The position numbers and the translations under genes were made by a program. Positions 30,221-37,609 of a stretch of DNA of 40,844 nt are shown in pieces. Numbering within the stretch: position 1 is the first letter of the stretch; the number at the start of each line of letters is the position of its first letter. The notes beneath the pieces were generated by a model. That model was not told the DNA's origin. It did not search any database and worked only from the letters and a program-made list of their open reading frames with translations. Source of the stretch: Candidatus Niyogibacteria bacterium RIFCSPLOWO2_01_FULL_45_48 (GTDB taxonomy: Bacteria; Patescibacteriota; Minisyncoccia; HO2-45-28); contig MHMQ01000036.1 in NCBI GenBank assembly GCA_001819395.1, positions 1 through 40,844 on the forward strand. Reading direction: 5' to 3'.

Positions 30221-31033
30221 ATGAATCGCTCCTACATCACCCGTCTAGTTATAATATTTCTGTCCGCAGCCGGGGTGGGTATCATGGTGTACCTGACTTA
30301 TGTTTCTTTTACTCAAAACCAGTCTTTTTGCGATATCTCAAAAGAAGTTTCCTGTGACATTGTCGTAAACAGCCTCTACTCTAAAGTATTCGGGGTTCCC
30401 GTATCCGTTTTGGGACTCTTTTATTTTGTCACCGTTTTATTTTTGGCTCTTTTAAGCAAAAAAGAGAAGGCAATTAAAACTATTTTTCTCCTGACTCTTT
30501 TAAGCATTTTTCCCTCTCTTTATCTTACTTTTACCGAAATTTTCTTTATTAAATCCATTTGTCTTCTTTGCGAGACATCCAAGGTTTTGATGGGCGGAAT
30601 ACTGGCCGTGTCTTTTGCGGCTACGAAATTTTCCGGCGAAAAAAATATTTTTCGGCTGTCGGCTCCCGTTATTGTTGCGGGTATTGCCGTCGCGGGCATA
30701 ATGTATTTTTCGCAGACGGGAGTTGTGAGCAAAAAAGATTATTCGGAGTTGGTGCAGTGTCTTAACGAAAAAGGAGTCGTTTATTATAAGTCGGTTCGTT
30801 GCAGCACATGCCGCAGGCAGGAGGCTCTTTTGGGTTCGTCTTATGCCAGACTTAACTCCGTTGAATGCCATCCGGAAGGAGAAAATCCAAATCCTGAATT
30901 GTGTCTTGCCAAAAAAATTTCCAAAACACCGACATTTTTGGTAGAGCAGGAAGGTTTGGAACTTAAAAGGGCGGAGGGCCTTCAGCAGATAAAAGACCTG
31001 GCGTCTTTTGCCGGCTGTAAAATCCCGGAATAA
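30221..31033 (+). CDS. VKOR-thioredoxin fusion
   Basis: 270 aa. Residues 1-160 are a vitamin K epoxide reductase-type four/five-helix domain: loop Cys37 and Cys45 in FCDIS...SCDIVVNS, conserved Ser51, VFGVPVSVLG, and the quinone-side CxxC SICLLCE (Cys114, Cys117). Residues 170-270 are a thioredoxin-like domain with VRCSTCRRQ (Cys193, Cys196). Bacterial VKOR oxidises DsbA-like partners and passes electrons to quinone; here the partner is fused. The thioredoxin half resembles the separate protein at 23721. Part of module B, 4 nt before the second ccdA. Confidence 0.93.
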   Translation: MNRSYITRLVIIFLSAAGVGIMVYLTYVSFTQNQSFCDISKEVSCDIVVNSLYSKVFGVPVSVLGLFYFVTVLFLALLSKKEKAIKTIFLLTLLSIFPSLYLTFTEIFFIKSICLLCETSKVLMGGILAVSFAATKFSGEKNIFRLSAPVIVAGIAVAGIMYFSQTGVVSKKDYSELVQCLNEKGVVYYKSVRCSTCRRQEALLGSSYARLNSVECHPEGENPNPELCLAKKISKTPTFLVEQEGLELKRAEGLQQIKDLASFAGCKIPE

Positions 31034-31036
31034 TTT

Positions 31037-31756
31037 ATGTTTGGCGAAAATCTGACATTGGGAATAATCATATCCGCGGCTCTCATCGATTCAATAAATC
31101 CGTGCGTTTTGGGGGTTTTGATTTTTCTTATAGCATTTATGACCCGTCTTTTTGCGAGCGCGAAAAAAATGCTTTTGGGAGGGCTTTTTTACACGTTTGT
31201 GGTTTATATAACTTATCTGCTTTTGGGCTTCGGAATTTTGAAAGCCGCCTTAAGCACGGATTTGGCCAGCGCTTTTTATTGGATAGCTGCGCTCATCGCG
31301 ATTGCGGCCGGTATTTTTGAAATCAAGGACTATTTTTGGTATGGAGAGGGGTTTTCTTTGCAGATGATTCCGGGGGCTTCGGAAAGAATAAAAAGATATG
31401 TTGGCTGGGTTGAGACCATGCACACGAGGCATCCGGCGTTTTTGATTTTAACTTTGGCGGTTCTTGGCGTATTTGTTGTTCTGGTTGAATTGCCATGCAC
31501 TGGCGCGCCGTATCTCGCTATTTTGGGTCTTTTGGCTAAAGGAAAGTATGCGTCGGCTGTTCCGCTTCTGCTCTTATATAATTTGGTTTTTGTTTTACCG
31601 CTTCTTTTGGTCATCGCGCTTTCTTATTTCGGAATGTCATCCGATAGACTGGAATCCTGGCGCAAAGAACATCGAGGCGCCATGAGGCTTTTGATAGGCG
31701 TGTTTTTGGTTGTTCTCGGCTTTTACATGCTTTATTCGTTAAATCCGGTGTTTTGA
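31037..31756 (+). CDS. CcdA-like thiol electron transporter, copy 2
   Basis: 239 aa, about six helices. DSINPCVLGVL (Cys23) and VELPCTGAPYLAILG (Cys154) give the two buried Cys of CcdA; the third Cys seen in copy 1 (Cys175) is absent, and there is a charged stretch (FEIKDYFWYGEGFS, about 94-107) between halves. Works as a membrane shuttle of electrons from cytoplasmic thioredoxin outward. Located between two VKOR genes, which points to a linked oxidising and reducing pathway. Confidence 0.88.
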   Translation: MFGENLTLGIIISAALIDSINPCVLGVLIFLIAFMTRLFASAKKMLLGGLFYTFVVYITYLLLGFGILKAALSTDLASAFYWIAALIAIAAGIFEIKDYFWYGEGFSLQMIPGASERIKRYVGWVETMHTRHPAFLILTLAVLGVFVVLVELPCTGAPYLAILGLLAKGKYASAVPLLLLYNLVFVLPLLLVIALSYFGMSSDRLESWRKEHRGAMRLLIGVFLVVLGFYMLYSLNPVF

Positions 31757-31759
31757 TTT

Positions 31760-32176
31760 ATGACCGCGCTTGCGATTTTATTTACCATGGCTTCCCTCGG
31801 CCTTTCGGAGACGGCTTACTTGATACGCAAACGCAAAGCCTCGGAGCTCCCGGTCTGCCCGATAGGCGAGGATTGCGTTGTGGTATTAAACAGCCGTTAC
31901 AACAAATTTCTGGGTGTTCATAACGAGTACTTGGGTTTTGTTTTTTATGCCGTCGTTTCTTTGATTGCCGTTCTTTTGGTCGTAGGTGTCGGTCCGAGAG
32001 ACTTAATGGCATATTTTGCTAAAATAATGATTTTTGGCGCATCTTTTGCTTCGCTCTTTCTTTTATACATACAATGGAGAGTGCTTAAGGCCTGGTGTTT
32101 TTGGTGCGTTATGTCGGCCGTCACTATTTTCGTTATGGCCTCGGTTGTTTTAACAAGTAATATAACAATACTATGA
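31760..32176 (+). CDS. Stand-alone VKOR family protein
   Basis: 138 aa, four helices. The VKOR set is complete: Cys33 and Cys39 in VCPIGEDC, Ser45 in VLNSRY, GVHNEYLG and the membrane CxxC WCFWCV (Cys113, Cys116). The Asn before Glu in GVHNEYLGF differs from the GVP(x)S of the fusion at 30221, as in other stand-alone CPR VKORs. Probably another disulphide-generating protein using quinone. Starts 4 nt after ccdA and overlaps the next gene by 4 nt. Confidence 0.88.
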   Translation: MTALAILFTMASLGLSETAYLIRKRKASELPVCPIGEDCVVVLNSRYNKFLGVHNEYLGFVFYAVVSLIAVLLVVGVGPRDLMAYFAKIMIFGASFASLFLLYIQWRVLKAWCFWCVMSAVTIFVMASVVLTSNITIL

Positions 32177-32541
32177 ATAATTACGCCTTTCATGTTTTGA
32201 GAGTCGGAATGGCGATAACTTTTTTGTGGGTCGGCGTTTTGATTTTTCAATCGCCCGAGGCCTGGACCGGATTCATTAAGCCGTGGGTGGCCGATATCCT
32301 GATTACCACTCCCGAAAAAGCCATGATTGGAACCGCTATTTTTGATATTATTGTCGGATTTTTATTGCTAATTGATTTCTGGACGTTTTGGGCTTCGTTT
32401 TTTGCCGCCTTGCATCTTGCTTTGGTTTTACTTGTATCGGGAATAGACGCGATTACTGTGCGCGACATCGGACTTCTTGCCGGCGCTTTGGCCATGGCTG
32501 TTAATTTGTGGCCTGAAAACAAAAACACCCGCTCTTTGTAA
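32173..32541 (+). CDS. DoxX-like membrane protein, end of module B
   Basis: 122 aa, four helices: HVLRVGMAITFLWVGVLIFQSPEAW, then GTAIFDIIVGFLLLIDFWTF and a third and fourth segment. The W(x)G and IFD motifs are those of DoxX-like proteins. Overlaps the preceding VKOR stop by 4 nt. The gene ends inside a bidirectional terminator at 32524-32554, shared with the convergent minus-strand gene. Confidence 0.7.
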   Translation: MNNYAFHVLRVGMAITFLWVGVLIFQSPEAWTGFIKPWVADILITTPEKAMIGTAIFDIIVGFLLLIDFWTFWASFFAALHLALVLLVSGIDAITVRDIGLLAGALAMAVNLWPENKNTRSL

Positions 32542-32554
32542 GAGATGGGGTGTT
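32524..32554. terminator. Bidirectional terminator between convergent genes
   Basis: AACACCC (32524-32530) pairs with GGGTGTT (32548-32554), inner CTCTT/AAGAG (32532-32536, 32540-32544). The T-run is better on the minus strand (TGTTTTTGTTTTC). It overlaps both 3-prime ends. Confidence 0.8.
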
Positions 32555-33177
32555 TAATTCAGTTTTTCGCGTGATTTGCCCAAAAATGGGTCGTTTGCGC
32601 CGAAGGTGCTGACGAATATTATAAAATCAAGGACCGTGGCTCCGATGATGCGGGTTAAGTCGGCTCTGCGGACTTCGCGTTTGGCATATCCCGTCCAGAT
32701 GCTCATTGCCGAAGGGATATAAACCGTGCAGTGTGTAACCCCGTCGATTTCGTATTCGTTTGTGACCAGCCCGGGCCATTTTCCGCCGATGCCGTATAAA
32801 TCATCTCTGGTTTCAACTATATATTTGAATTTAGATTCGGTTTTCCACTCAAATTCAAACACCTTTATGAGCATGCCGACTGACTTTCCGACAACCGGAA
32901 TTTTCAAAACAAACGGATGCCTTTTTGTTATCCTCGAAAGAACCTGAATAGATGACAGCCAGCCTAGGGCGGATATGGATAAAGCCATCGTTGTAATGCC
33001 CAAAACATAAGACCAGAATTCCTTCATCCAGGAGTTAACAAAAAGGGATACGAATTTTTCCGCGGGATTAACGAAAAACGGCACAAGTATATAGCCGTGC
33101 AGGAAAGAAGCCAGCGAAAAAGTTATAAAAACAATGACGCAAACCAGCAGAACCACCACTGAACCGCGGATGAACAC
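32554..33177 (-). CDS. DUF502-like membrane protein
   Basis: 207 aa. Two hydrophobic regions, about 6-30 (VVLLVCVIVFITFSLASFLHGY) and 53-75 (FWSYVLGITTMALSISALGWL), then a soluble part with WPGLVTNEYEI and TVYIPSAMSIWTGYAKREVRRADL. The last stretch resembles the conserved VPTTPNPTSG region of DUF502 in position but not in sequence, so the family call is tentative. Role unknown. It starts at the last base of the zinc-ribbon gene stop (TAATG overlap) and shares its transcript. Confidence 0.5.
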   Translation of the reverse strand: MFIRGSVVVLLVCVIVFITFSLASFLHGYILVPFFVNPAEKFVSLFVNSWMKEFWSYVLGITTMALSISALGWLSSIQVLSRITKRHPFVLKIPVVGKSVGMLIKVFEFEWKTESKFKYIVETRDDLYGIGGKWPGLVTNEYEIDGVTHCTVYIPSAMSIWTGYAKREVRRADLTRIIGATVLDFIIFVSTFGANDPFLGKSREKLN

Positions 33178-33416
33178 TAAACTGCTCCTGCGGGCAGGCG
33201 CTCGGCAAACTCTTTCATATATTCATCGTATGTCCGTTCGTCAATTTGCGGATTTTCCAAAGCATCAATACCGACAACGTCGTATTTTATGACCATGCCG
33301 CATGTCCCGCATCCGTAAAAAGCTACTCGTGAAAGGAAATAGATTTCGGGCATTCTTTTGAGAATTCCGGAACATCCTTTTTCTGCGCATCGCATGGGAG
33401 TCGTGACAATAGTCAT
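33177..33416 (-). CDS. Small zinc-ribbon-like protein, 79 aa
   Basis: The coding strand has an AGGAGG Shine-Dalgarno 7 nt before the ATG at 33416. Cys at positions 10 and 15 (RCAEKGC) and the pair GCGTCGM (about 36-39) make a four-Cys ribbon. The rest is short and charged (NPQIDERTYDEYMKEFAERL). The function is unknown; it could bind nucleic acid or serve the membrane protein encoded just after. Divergent to the AAA-CYTH gene, with which it shares a promoter gap. Confidence 0.6.
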   Translation of the reverse strand: MTIVTTPMRCAEKGCSGILKRMPEIYFLSRVAFYGCGTCGMVIKYDVVGIDALENPQIDERTYDEYMKEFAERLPAGAV

Positions 33417-33489
33417 TCCCTGTCCTCCTTTTGTAAATCCAATGATATTATGCTACTGTTACTCCAGATTTTCAAGAGGGGGGCATCAA

Positions 33490-34626
33490 TTGAAAAACGA
33501 GGTCAAAGAAATAATTATCACCGGCGGGCCGTGTTCGGGAAAGACCAAAGGAATTGATTTTGTAAAAAAGAAGCTTGAAGAAATGGGTTGGCGGGTTTTT
33601 GCCGCGCGCGAGAAGGCGACCGATGTGATTTTGGGCGGAGTTCGCGATTTGCAGGAGCTGGCCAAAAAGGATCCGCAAAAATATCTGGAACTTCAGAAAT
33701 CTATTTTGCAATGGCAATTGGACGACGCGAAAAATATAAGGAATCTCGCGGATATTTTTAAGGACGAACCAAGAGTTATTCTATACGACCGAGGGCCACA
33801 GGACAACAAGGCGTATGTTCCGGAGGGTGTTTTTGACGGATTTTTGAAAGAACTGGGTTTAAGCGCGAGAGAAACCTGTTTTGACTTTGACGCCGTTATT
33901 TATATGGTTACGGCGGCTGACGGCGCTGAACGGTATTATAATCTGGCTAATACGGCGCGGTCGGAAAAAGATTTACAAGATGTCAGAGATTTGGATGCAA
34001 GAACTCTCGCCGCTTACATTGGCCATCCCCATCTTTACATTATTGACAATTCAACAGACTGGAACGGAAAGTTGGAGCGGCTTTTTAAAGCGGTTTTGCG
34101 CGTCCTTGGCATTCCGGAGCCGTTAGAAATAGAAAGAAAGTTTTTGGTTGAAGGCTTTTGTGACGAAATAATCCCAGCGCCGTTTGGAATTGAAATGATC
34201 GATCAGATATATGTTGATATTCCTGATAAGGGTTTCGGTGGTCTCAGCGGAAAATCGCGTATTAGAGAAGTTGCGCGTAACGGGTGTCCTGATTTCTACT
34301 ACTTAGCTCAAAAAAGCGGTGGAGCTTCTCTTGTAAGGGGCGAGCGCGAATTTGATATTCGTGGCCAAGATTTTGATTTTTTGATGCGTTATGCCAGATC
34401 AAATCGGATGCCAATTGTTAAAATACGCTATTATTTTGTGTATAAGTACCAGTATTTTTCTCTGGATTTTTTTGTTGATCCGTCGTGGGCCAGAGGATTA
34501 TACTTGCTCGAAATAGAACTGCTTGATGAAAACGACAAGGTTGAACTTCCTCACTTTTTAAACATTGTAAAAGAAGTTACTGGCGATCCCGAGTACACCA
34601 ATTCGGCGATAGCCAAAAAAAGATAA
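33490..34626 (+). CDS. AAA-type nucleoside-triphosphatase fused to CYTH domain
   Basis: 378 aa starting at TTG 33490, preceded by a G-rich SD (AAGAGGGG). An upstream ATG at 33358 would overlap the divergent gene and its leader, so it is rejected. Residues about 7-18 hold Walker A (IITGGPCSGKT) of the AAA_28/NadR-like P-loop group, followed by YDRGPQD and ALDA(R)-like helices. From about residue 211 the CYTH signature EIERKFLVEG opens a triphosphate-tunnel domain that handles inorganic or organic triphosphates. P-loop+CYTH fusions are known in Ttd14-like proteins. The likely substrate here is not known. It ends in the terminator at 34625. Confidence 0.85.
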   Translation: MKNEVKEIIITGGPCSGKTKGIDFVKKKLEEMGWRVFAAREKATDVILGGVRDLQELAKKDPQKYLELQKSILQWQLDDAKNIRNLADIFKDEPRVILYDRGPQDNKAYVPEGVFDGFLKELGLSARETCFDFDAVIYMVTAADGAERYYNLANTARSEKDLQDVRDLDARTLAAYIGHPHLYIIDNSTDWNGKLERLFKAVLRVLGIPEPLEIERKFLVEGFCDEIIPAPFGIEMIDQIYVDIPDKGFGGLSGKSRIREVARNGCPDFYYLAQKSGGASLVRGEREFDIRGQDFDFLMRYARSNRMPIVKIRYYFVYKYQYFSLDFFVDPSWARGLYLLEIELLDENDKVELPHFLNIVKEVTGDPEYTNSAIAKKR

Positions 34627-34656
34627 CTCCGCAATTGCGGAGTTATTTGTTTTTTG
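34625..34656 (+). terminator. Terminator after the AAA-CYTH gene
   Basis: AACTCCGC (34625-34632) pairs with GCGGAGTT (34637-34644), loop AATT, T-rich tail ATTTGTTTTTT. The right arm contains the TTGCGG -35 box of the next promoter. Confidence 0.88.
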
Positions 34657-34663
34657 GTATAGT
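34635..34663 (+). promoter_or_regulatory. Promoter of the leucyl aminopeptidase gene, overlapping a terminator
   Basis: TTGCGG (34635-34640) lies in the terminator hairpin; 17-bp spacer; TATAGT (34658-34663). ATG at 34672 follows after 8 nt: a leaderless start. Confidence 0.65.
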
Positions 34664-34671
34664 GTTAAGCA

Positions 34672-36072
34672 ATGAAACTAACTTTTTATGAAAAAAGACC
34701 GAAAGATAAAAATATAGCCCGAATCGTTTTGCGCGAAGGGAATGAGAGTGTCGTCGGCGTTCAGGGCGGAAAGAAGGTTATTTATATTGGTTTGGGTGAT
34801 GGCTTAAGGTTAAACCGCAGGAAATTGGTCAGTTTGGCCCGAAAAGTTGTTGTTTTGGCAAAAGGAGCAAAAATTTCGTGTGTCGCCCTTGACTTTAAGG
34901 ACTTTGTTAAAAACTTTGAAGTTGCCGCGAGTGAGCTTGCCGAAGTTTTGGCCGTGAATTTTGAGTTGGCCAATTTTGAATTCGTAAAATATAAAAGCCG
35001 GCCTCGCGATGGGTGGAATTTTGTAAAAGAAATTTTTGTTTTTGGAAAAATAATGCCAGAAATTAAAAACGGATTTAAAAAAGGCCAGATTGTTGGCGGA
35101 GAAGTGAATGCCTGCAGGATTTTGGCAAATACTCCGGGTGGCGAGATGACGCCGAAAGTCCTTGCCGAAGCCGCCAAAACCGCTTTTAAAAATTTACCCG
35201 TAAAAGTTTCTGTTTTGGGATGTAAAGAAATGGGGGATTTAAAAATGGGCGGGGTTTTGGGGGTGGCCAAAGGAGCGAAAGAAGAGCCAAAATTTATAAT
35301 AATGGAATATATGGCTGGCGCAAAAGATAAACCGGTTGTTTTAGTTGGCAAAGGCGTCACCTTTGATACCGGCGGGTTAAACATAAAAACGGGCGAGGGG
35401 ATGTATGAAATGCATATGGACATGTCGGGCGCGGCGTCCGTTATTCACGTGATTGCGACTGCCGCAAAACTTAAAATTGCAAAAAATATAATCGGCCTTA
35501 TTCCCGCGGTTGAAAATATGCCGTCAAATGAAAGTTTCAGGCCGGGTGATGTTTTGCGTATGATGTCGGGTAAAACCGTTGAAATTATAAACACCGATGC
35601 TGAAGGGCGGGTTATTTTGGCGGACGCGCTTACTTACGCTAAAAAATATAAACCGAGACTAGTTGTTGATGTCGCGACACTCACCGGCGCGGCTTTAGCC
35701 GCTTTGGGCCAGCGGGCCTCGGTAATTTTTTCAAAAGACGACAGTTTGATAAAAACTTTTCAGGAACTGGGAGAAGAATCAGGCGATTACGTCTGGCCGT
35801 TGCCATTATGGGACGAATATGAAGATGACGGGATCAAGGGAGTTTTCGCCGATTTGGTCAACGCGCATAAAACCCGCTATGGAGGAGCGATTTTAGGCGC
35901 CATGTTTTTGTGGCAGTTTGTGAAAGACGATAAAGCGAAAGCCGGCGCCGTTTTTCCGTGGGTTCACATAGACATGGCTCCGCGAATGACTTCGATTGAA
36001 GGCGACTGGTTGGCCAAGGGCGCCGCCGGCGAGCCAACCCGGCTTCTGGTAAAACTCCTTGAGAAGTTTTGA
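34672..36072 (+). CDS. pepA: Leucyl aminopeptidase (M17)
   Basis: 466 aa dizinc exopeptidase that removes N-terminal residues in the cytoplasm. The metal and catalytic residues are visible: Lys227 and Asp232 in VGKGVTFDTGG, Lys239, Asp250 in HMDMSGAA, Asp309, Glu311 and Arg313 in NTDAEGR. The N-terminal 1-150 is the macro-like regulatory domain. Length is slightly below the usual 480-510. Behind its own promoter and followed at once by the methyltransferase pseudogene (ATG 1 nt after the stop). Confidence 0.95.
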   Translation: MKLTFYEKRPKDKNIARIVLREGNESVVGVQGGKKVIYIGLGDGLRLNRRKLVSLARKVVVLAKGAKISCVALDFKDFVKNFEVAASELAEVLAVNFELANFEFVKYKSRPRDGWNFVKEIFVFGKIMPEIKNGFKKGQIVGGEVNACRILANTPGGEMTPKVLAEAAKTAFKNLPVKVSVLGCKEMGDLKMGGVLGVAKGAKEEPKFIIMEYMAGAKDKPVVLVGKGVTFDTGGLNIKTGEGMYEMHMDMSGAASVIHVIATAAKLKIAKNIIGLIPAVENMPSNESFRPGDVLRMMSGKTVEIINTDAEGRVILADALTYAKKYKPRLVVDVATLTGAALAALGQRASVIFSKDDSLIKTFQELGEESGDYVWPLPLWDEYEDDGIKGVFADLVNAHKTRYGGAILGAMFLWQFVKDDKAKAGAVFPWVHIDMAPRMTSIEGDWLAKGAAGEPTRLLVKLLEKF

Positions 36073-36073
36073 A

Positions 36074-36444
36074 ATGGAAAAATTTGAAAGAGAGCCGTTA
36101 ACAACGGAAACAGACGAGGAAACGTTCCAACACTACGTTGAGGATTTACGGCTTACTCCAGAGGATTTATTGAAAATAGCTTGAATGAAATGGCAAGGGT
36201 TGTCCGGCCAGGAGGCGAAATTCGTCTCGGGCGCGTATTAATCGGAAAAGAATATGAGCCGCAAAGAATTTTATCACAGGGCATTGAAGAAACGTTAAAA
36301 CATCTAGAGGAAATGGGTTTTGAAGTAGAGAAGATCAAAACGCCATCTGACGATACTTATGAATACGATAGCGACCATAAACCTATAAAGTTATTAGCCG
36401 AAGCATATCTCGTAACCATCCGCAAAAGAGAAAGTAGGGGATAA
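36074..36444 (+). pseudogene. SAM-dependent methyltransferase with internal deletion
   Basis: An intact start (36 codons, 36074-36184, ending RLTPEDLLKIA then TGA) is followed in another frame by a typical class I methyltransferase C-terminus: LNEMARVVRPGGEIRLGRVLIG at 36181 onward, ending at 36444. The AdoMet-binding middle (VLDxGxGxG and the acidic loop) is missing. The best explanation is an internal deletion of about 100-150 codons with a frame change near 36180, so the gene is dead. In the reading frame the C-part can start at TTG 36181, but without the AdoMet site it is not expected to work. Confidence 0.75.
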
Positions 36445-36454
36445 ATCTCTTTAT

Positions 36455-36486
36455 TCTATTCTCAAATTCTTGAGAATATTGGAATA
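36455..36486 (+). promoter_or_regulatory. Operator-like 32-bp element, copy 1
   Basis: Contains the palindrome TATTCTCAA-ATTC-TTGAGAATA; its end overlaps the -35 box at 36479. The same 32-bp element with 2 differences is at 36767-36798. Likely target of the ArsR-like protein coded between them. Confidence 0.6.
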
Positions 36487-36508
36487 CCTTGTGTGGGCGT
36501 GATAGGAT
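36479..36508 (+). promoter_or_regulatory. Promoter of the ArsR-like gene
   Basis: TTGGAA (36479-36484), 18-bp spacer, TAGGAT (36503-36508). A GTG start at 36515 is 6 nt after the -10 box. Confidence 0.65.
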
Positions 36509-36514
36509 AAATTC

Positions 36515-36799
36515 GTGAGTGAAAATAATCGCAAACAATATAGAGCGTTAGAGAGGATAGTTAAAGGTTTCGCCAACCATAGGCGGATTGAGATTTTGGA
36601 TCTTTTGAAAAAAGAGCCGGAGTTGTCCGTGGCTGATGTTTCGGAAAAATTAAACATCAACTTTAAAACCGCATCCGAACACATTCGCCGCTTGCATATA
36701 GCCGACCTGGTGCTGAAAAGATACGAGGGCAATAATGTTCGCCACAAGATTACAAACCGCGCCCAATCTATTCTTAAATTCTTGAGAATATTAGAATAG
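36515..36799 (+). CDS. ArsR-like winged-helix regulator
   Basis: 94 aa from GTG 36515, which directly follows the -10 box. Residues about 15-80 are a winged helix of the ArsR/HTH_5 group: IVKGFANHRRIEILDLLKKEPELSVADVSEKLNINFKTASEHIRRLHIADLV, then the wing with KRYEGNNVRHKITN. The usual metal-sensing ELCVCDL helix is absent, so it probably does not sense metal in the standard way. Two operator-like elements flank the gene, one before its own promoter and one at its 3-prime end, just upstream of the SpoU gene. Autoregulation and control of the next gene are the likely roles. Confidence 0.75.
   Translation: MSENNRKQYRALERIVKGFANHRRIEILDLLKKEPELSVADVSEKLNINFKTASEHIRRLHIADLVLKRYEGNNVRHKITNRAQSILKFLRILE
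36767..36798 (+). promoter_or_regulatory. Operator-like 32-bp element, copy 2, with -10 box
   Basis: Lies in the last codons of the ArsR-like gene. Differs from copy 1 at two positions (36775, 36793). TAGAAT (36792-36797) inside its right end can serve as -10 for the gene at 36805, 7 nt further. Confidence 0.55.
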
Positions 36800-36804
36800 A
36801 TTTT

Positions 36805-37272
36805 ATGATGGTGGTTTTGTTGGACAATATTCGAAGTTCGCATAATGTCGGGTCAATTTTCCGGACGGCTGACGTGGCCAGCGTTGAGAAAATTTTCCTT
36901 TGCGGGATTACGCCGGGGCCAAAAGATAAATACGGACGCATAAATAAAAAATTGGCAAAAGTCGCGCTGGGAGCAGAAAAAAATGTAGCCCACGAACATT
37001 GCAAGTCAACGGGCGTTTTGATTGGTCGCTTGAAAAAACATGGTTATAAAATTCTGCCTCTTGAACAGAATAAAAAATCGGTTAACATCTTTAAGTTCAG
37101 ACCTGTTAAAAAGTTTAAATACGCGCTGGTTTTAGGCGAAGAGACAAAGGGTTTGCCAGAGGGCATTTTAAAAAAAGCGGATAAAATACTTGAAATTCCG
37201 CAAAGGGGAAAGAAAGAGTCTCTGAACGTTTCGGTGGCTTTTGGCATAGCGGCCTTTCATTTGTTATATTAG
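36805..37272 (+). CDS. SpoU/TrmH-family RNA 2-prime-O-methyltransferase
   Basis: 155 aa SPOUT methyltransferase with trefoil-knot fold. The three motifs are present: NVGSIFRTAD (about 12-21), LVLGEETKGL (about 109-118) and IPQRGKKESLNVSVAFGIAAF (about 131-151), the latter two forming the AdoMet knot. The size is that of a minimal TrmL/TrmH-like enzyme without an extra RNA-binding domain. Target (tRNA wobble base or rRNA) cannot be told. ATG at 36805 or 36808; both fit the -10 at 36792. Confidence 0.88.
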   Translation: MMVVLLDNIRSSHNVGSIFRTADVASVEKIFLCGITPGPKDKYGRINKKLAKVALGAEKNVAHEHCKSTGVLIGRLKKHGYKILPLEQNKKSVNIFKFRPVKKFKYALVLGEETKGLPEGILKKADKILEIPQRGKKESLNVSVAFGIAAFHLLY

Positions 37273-37276
37273 ACAA

Positions 37277-37609
37277 ATGAAATTTCTTTCGGATAAAAAA
37301 TGCGTTGCCTGCGAGGGCGGGACCCCGCCGCTTGAGGCCGAAAAAGTTAAAGAATATATGGCCGAGCTTTCCGGCGGTTGGGAAGCTGTTGACGGCAAAA
37401 AGATAAAAAAAGAATTTAAATTCAAGGATTTTAAAGAAGCAATGGCGTTTGTAAACAAAACTGCCGAAATTGCCGAAAGCGAAGGACACCATCCGGATAT
37501 ACATATTTTTTATAACCAAGTTATCGTTGAACTTTTGACGCACGCTGTCGGAGGGCTTTCGGAGAATGATTTTATATTAGCGGCTAAAATAGACAAAATA
37601 ATTTTATGA
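37277..37609 (+). CDS. Pterin-4a-carbinolamine dehydratase
   Basis: 110 aa PCD/DCoH fold. Conserved motif EGHHPDIHIFYNQVIVELLTHAVGGLSENDF with the catalytic HHP and TH(x)4GL(S/T). A Cys pair near the start (CVACEGG) is normal in bacterial members. The enzyme regenerates tetrahydropterin cofactor or may serve in molybdopterin-type contexts; no aromatic hydroxylase gene is nearby. 4 nt after SpoU and 4 nt overlap with the Nudix gene. Confidence 0.92.
   Translation: MKFLSDKKCVACEGGTPPLEAEKVKEYMAELSGGWEAVDGKKIKKEFKFKDFKEAMAFVNKTAEIAESEGHHPDIHIFYNQVIVELLTHAVGGLSENDFILAAKIDKIIL

Noticed and set aside
33358-33489. Upstream ATG extension of the AAA-CYTH gene
   Set aside because: It overlaps the divergent zinc-ribbon gene and its SD; the added 44 residues are not protein-like, whereas TTG 33490 has a G-rich SD.
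34782-35423. Long minus-strand open frame opposite the aminopeptidase gene
   Set aside because: It is the antisense shadow of a conserved M17 gene; its protein is Ser/Thr/Pro-rich without a family match and has no promoter or SD.
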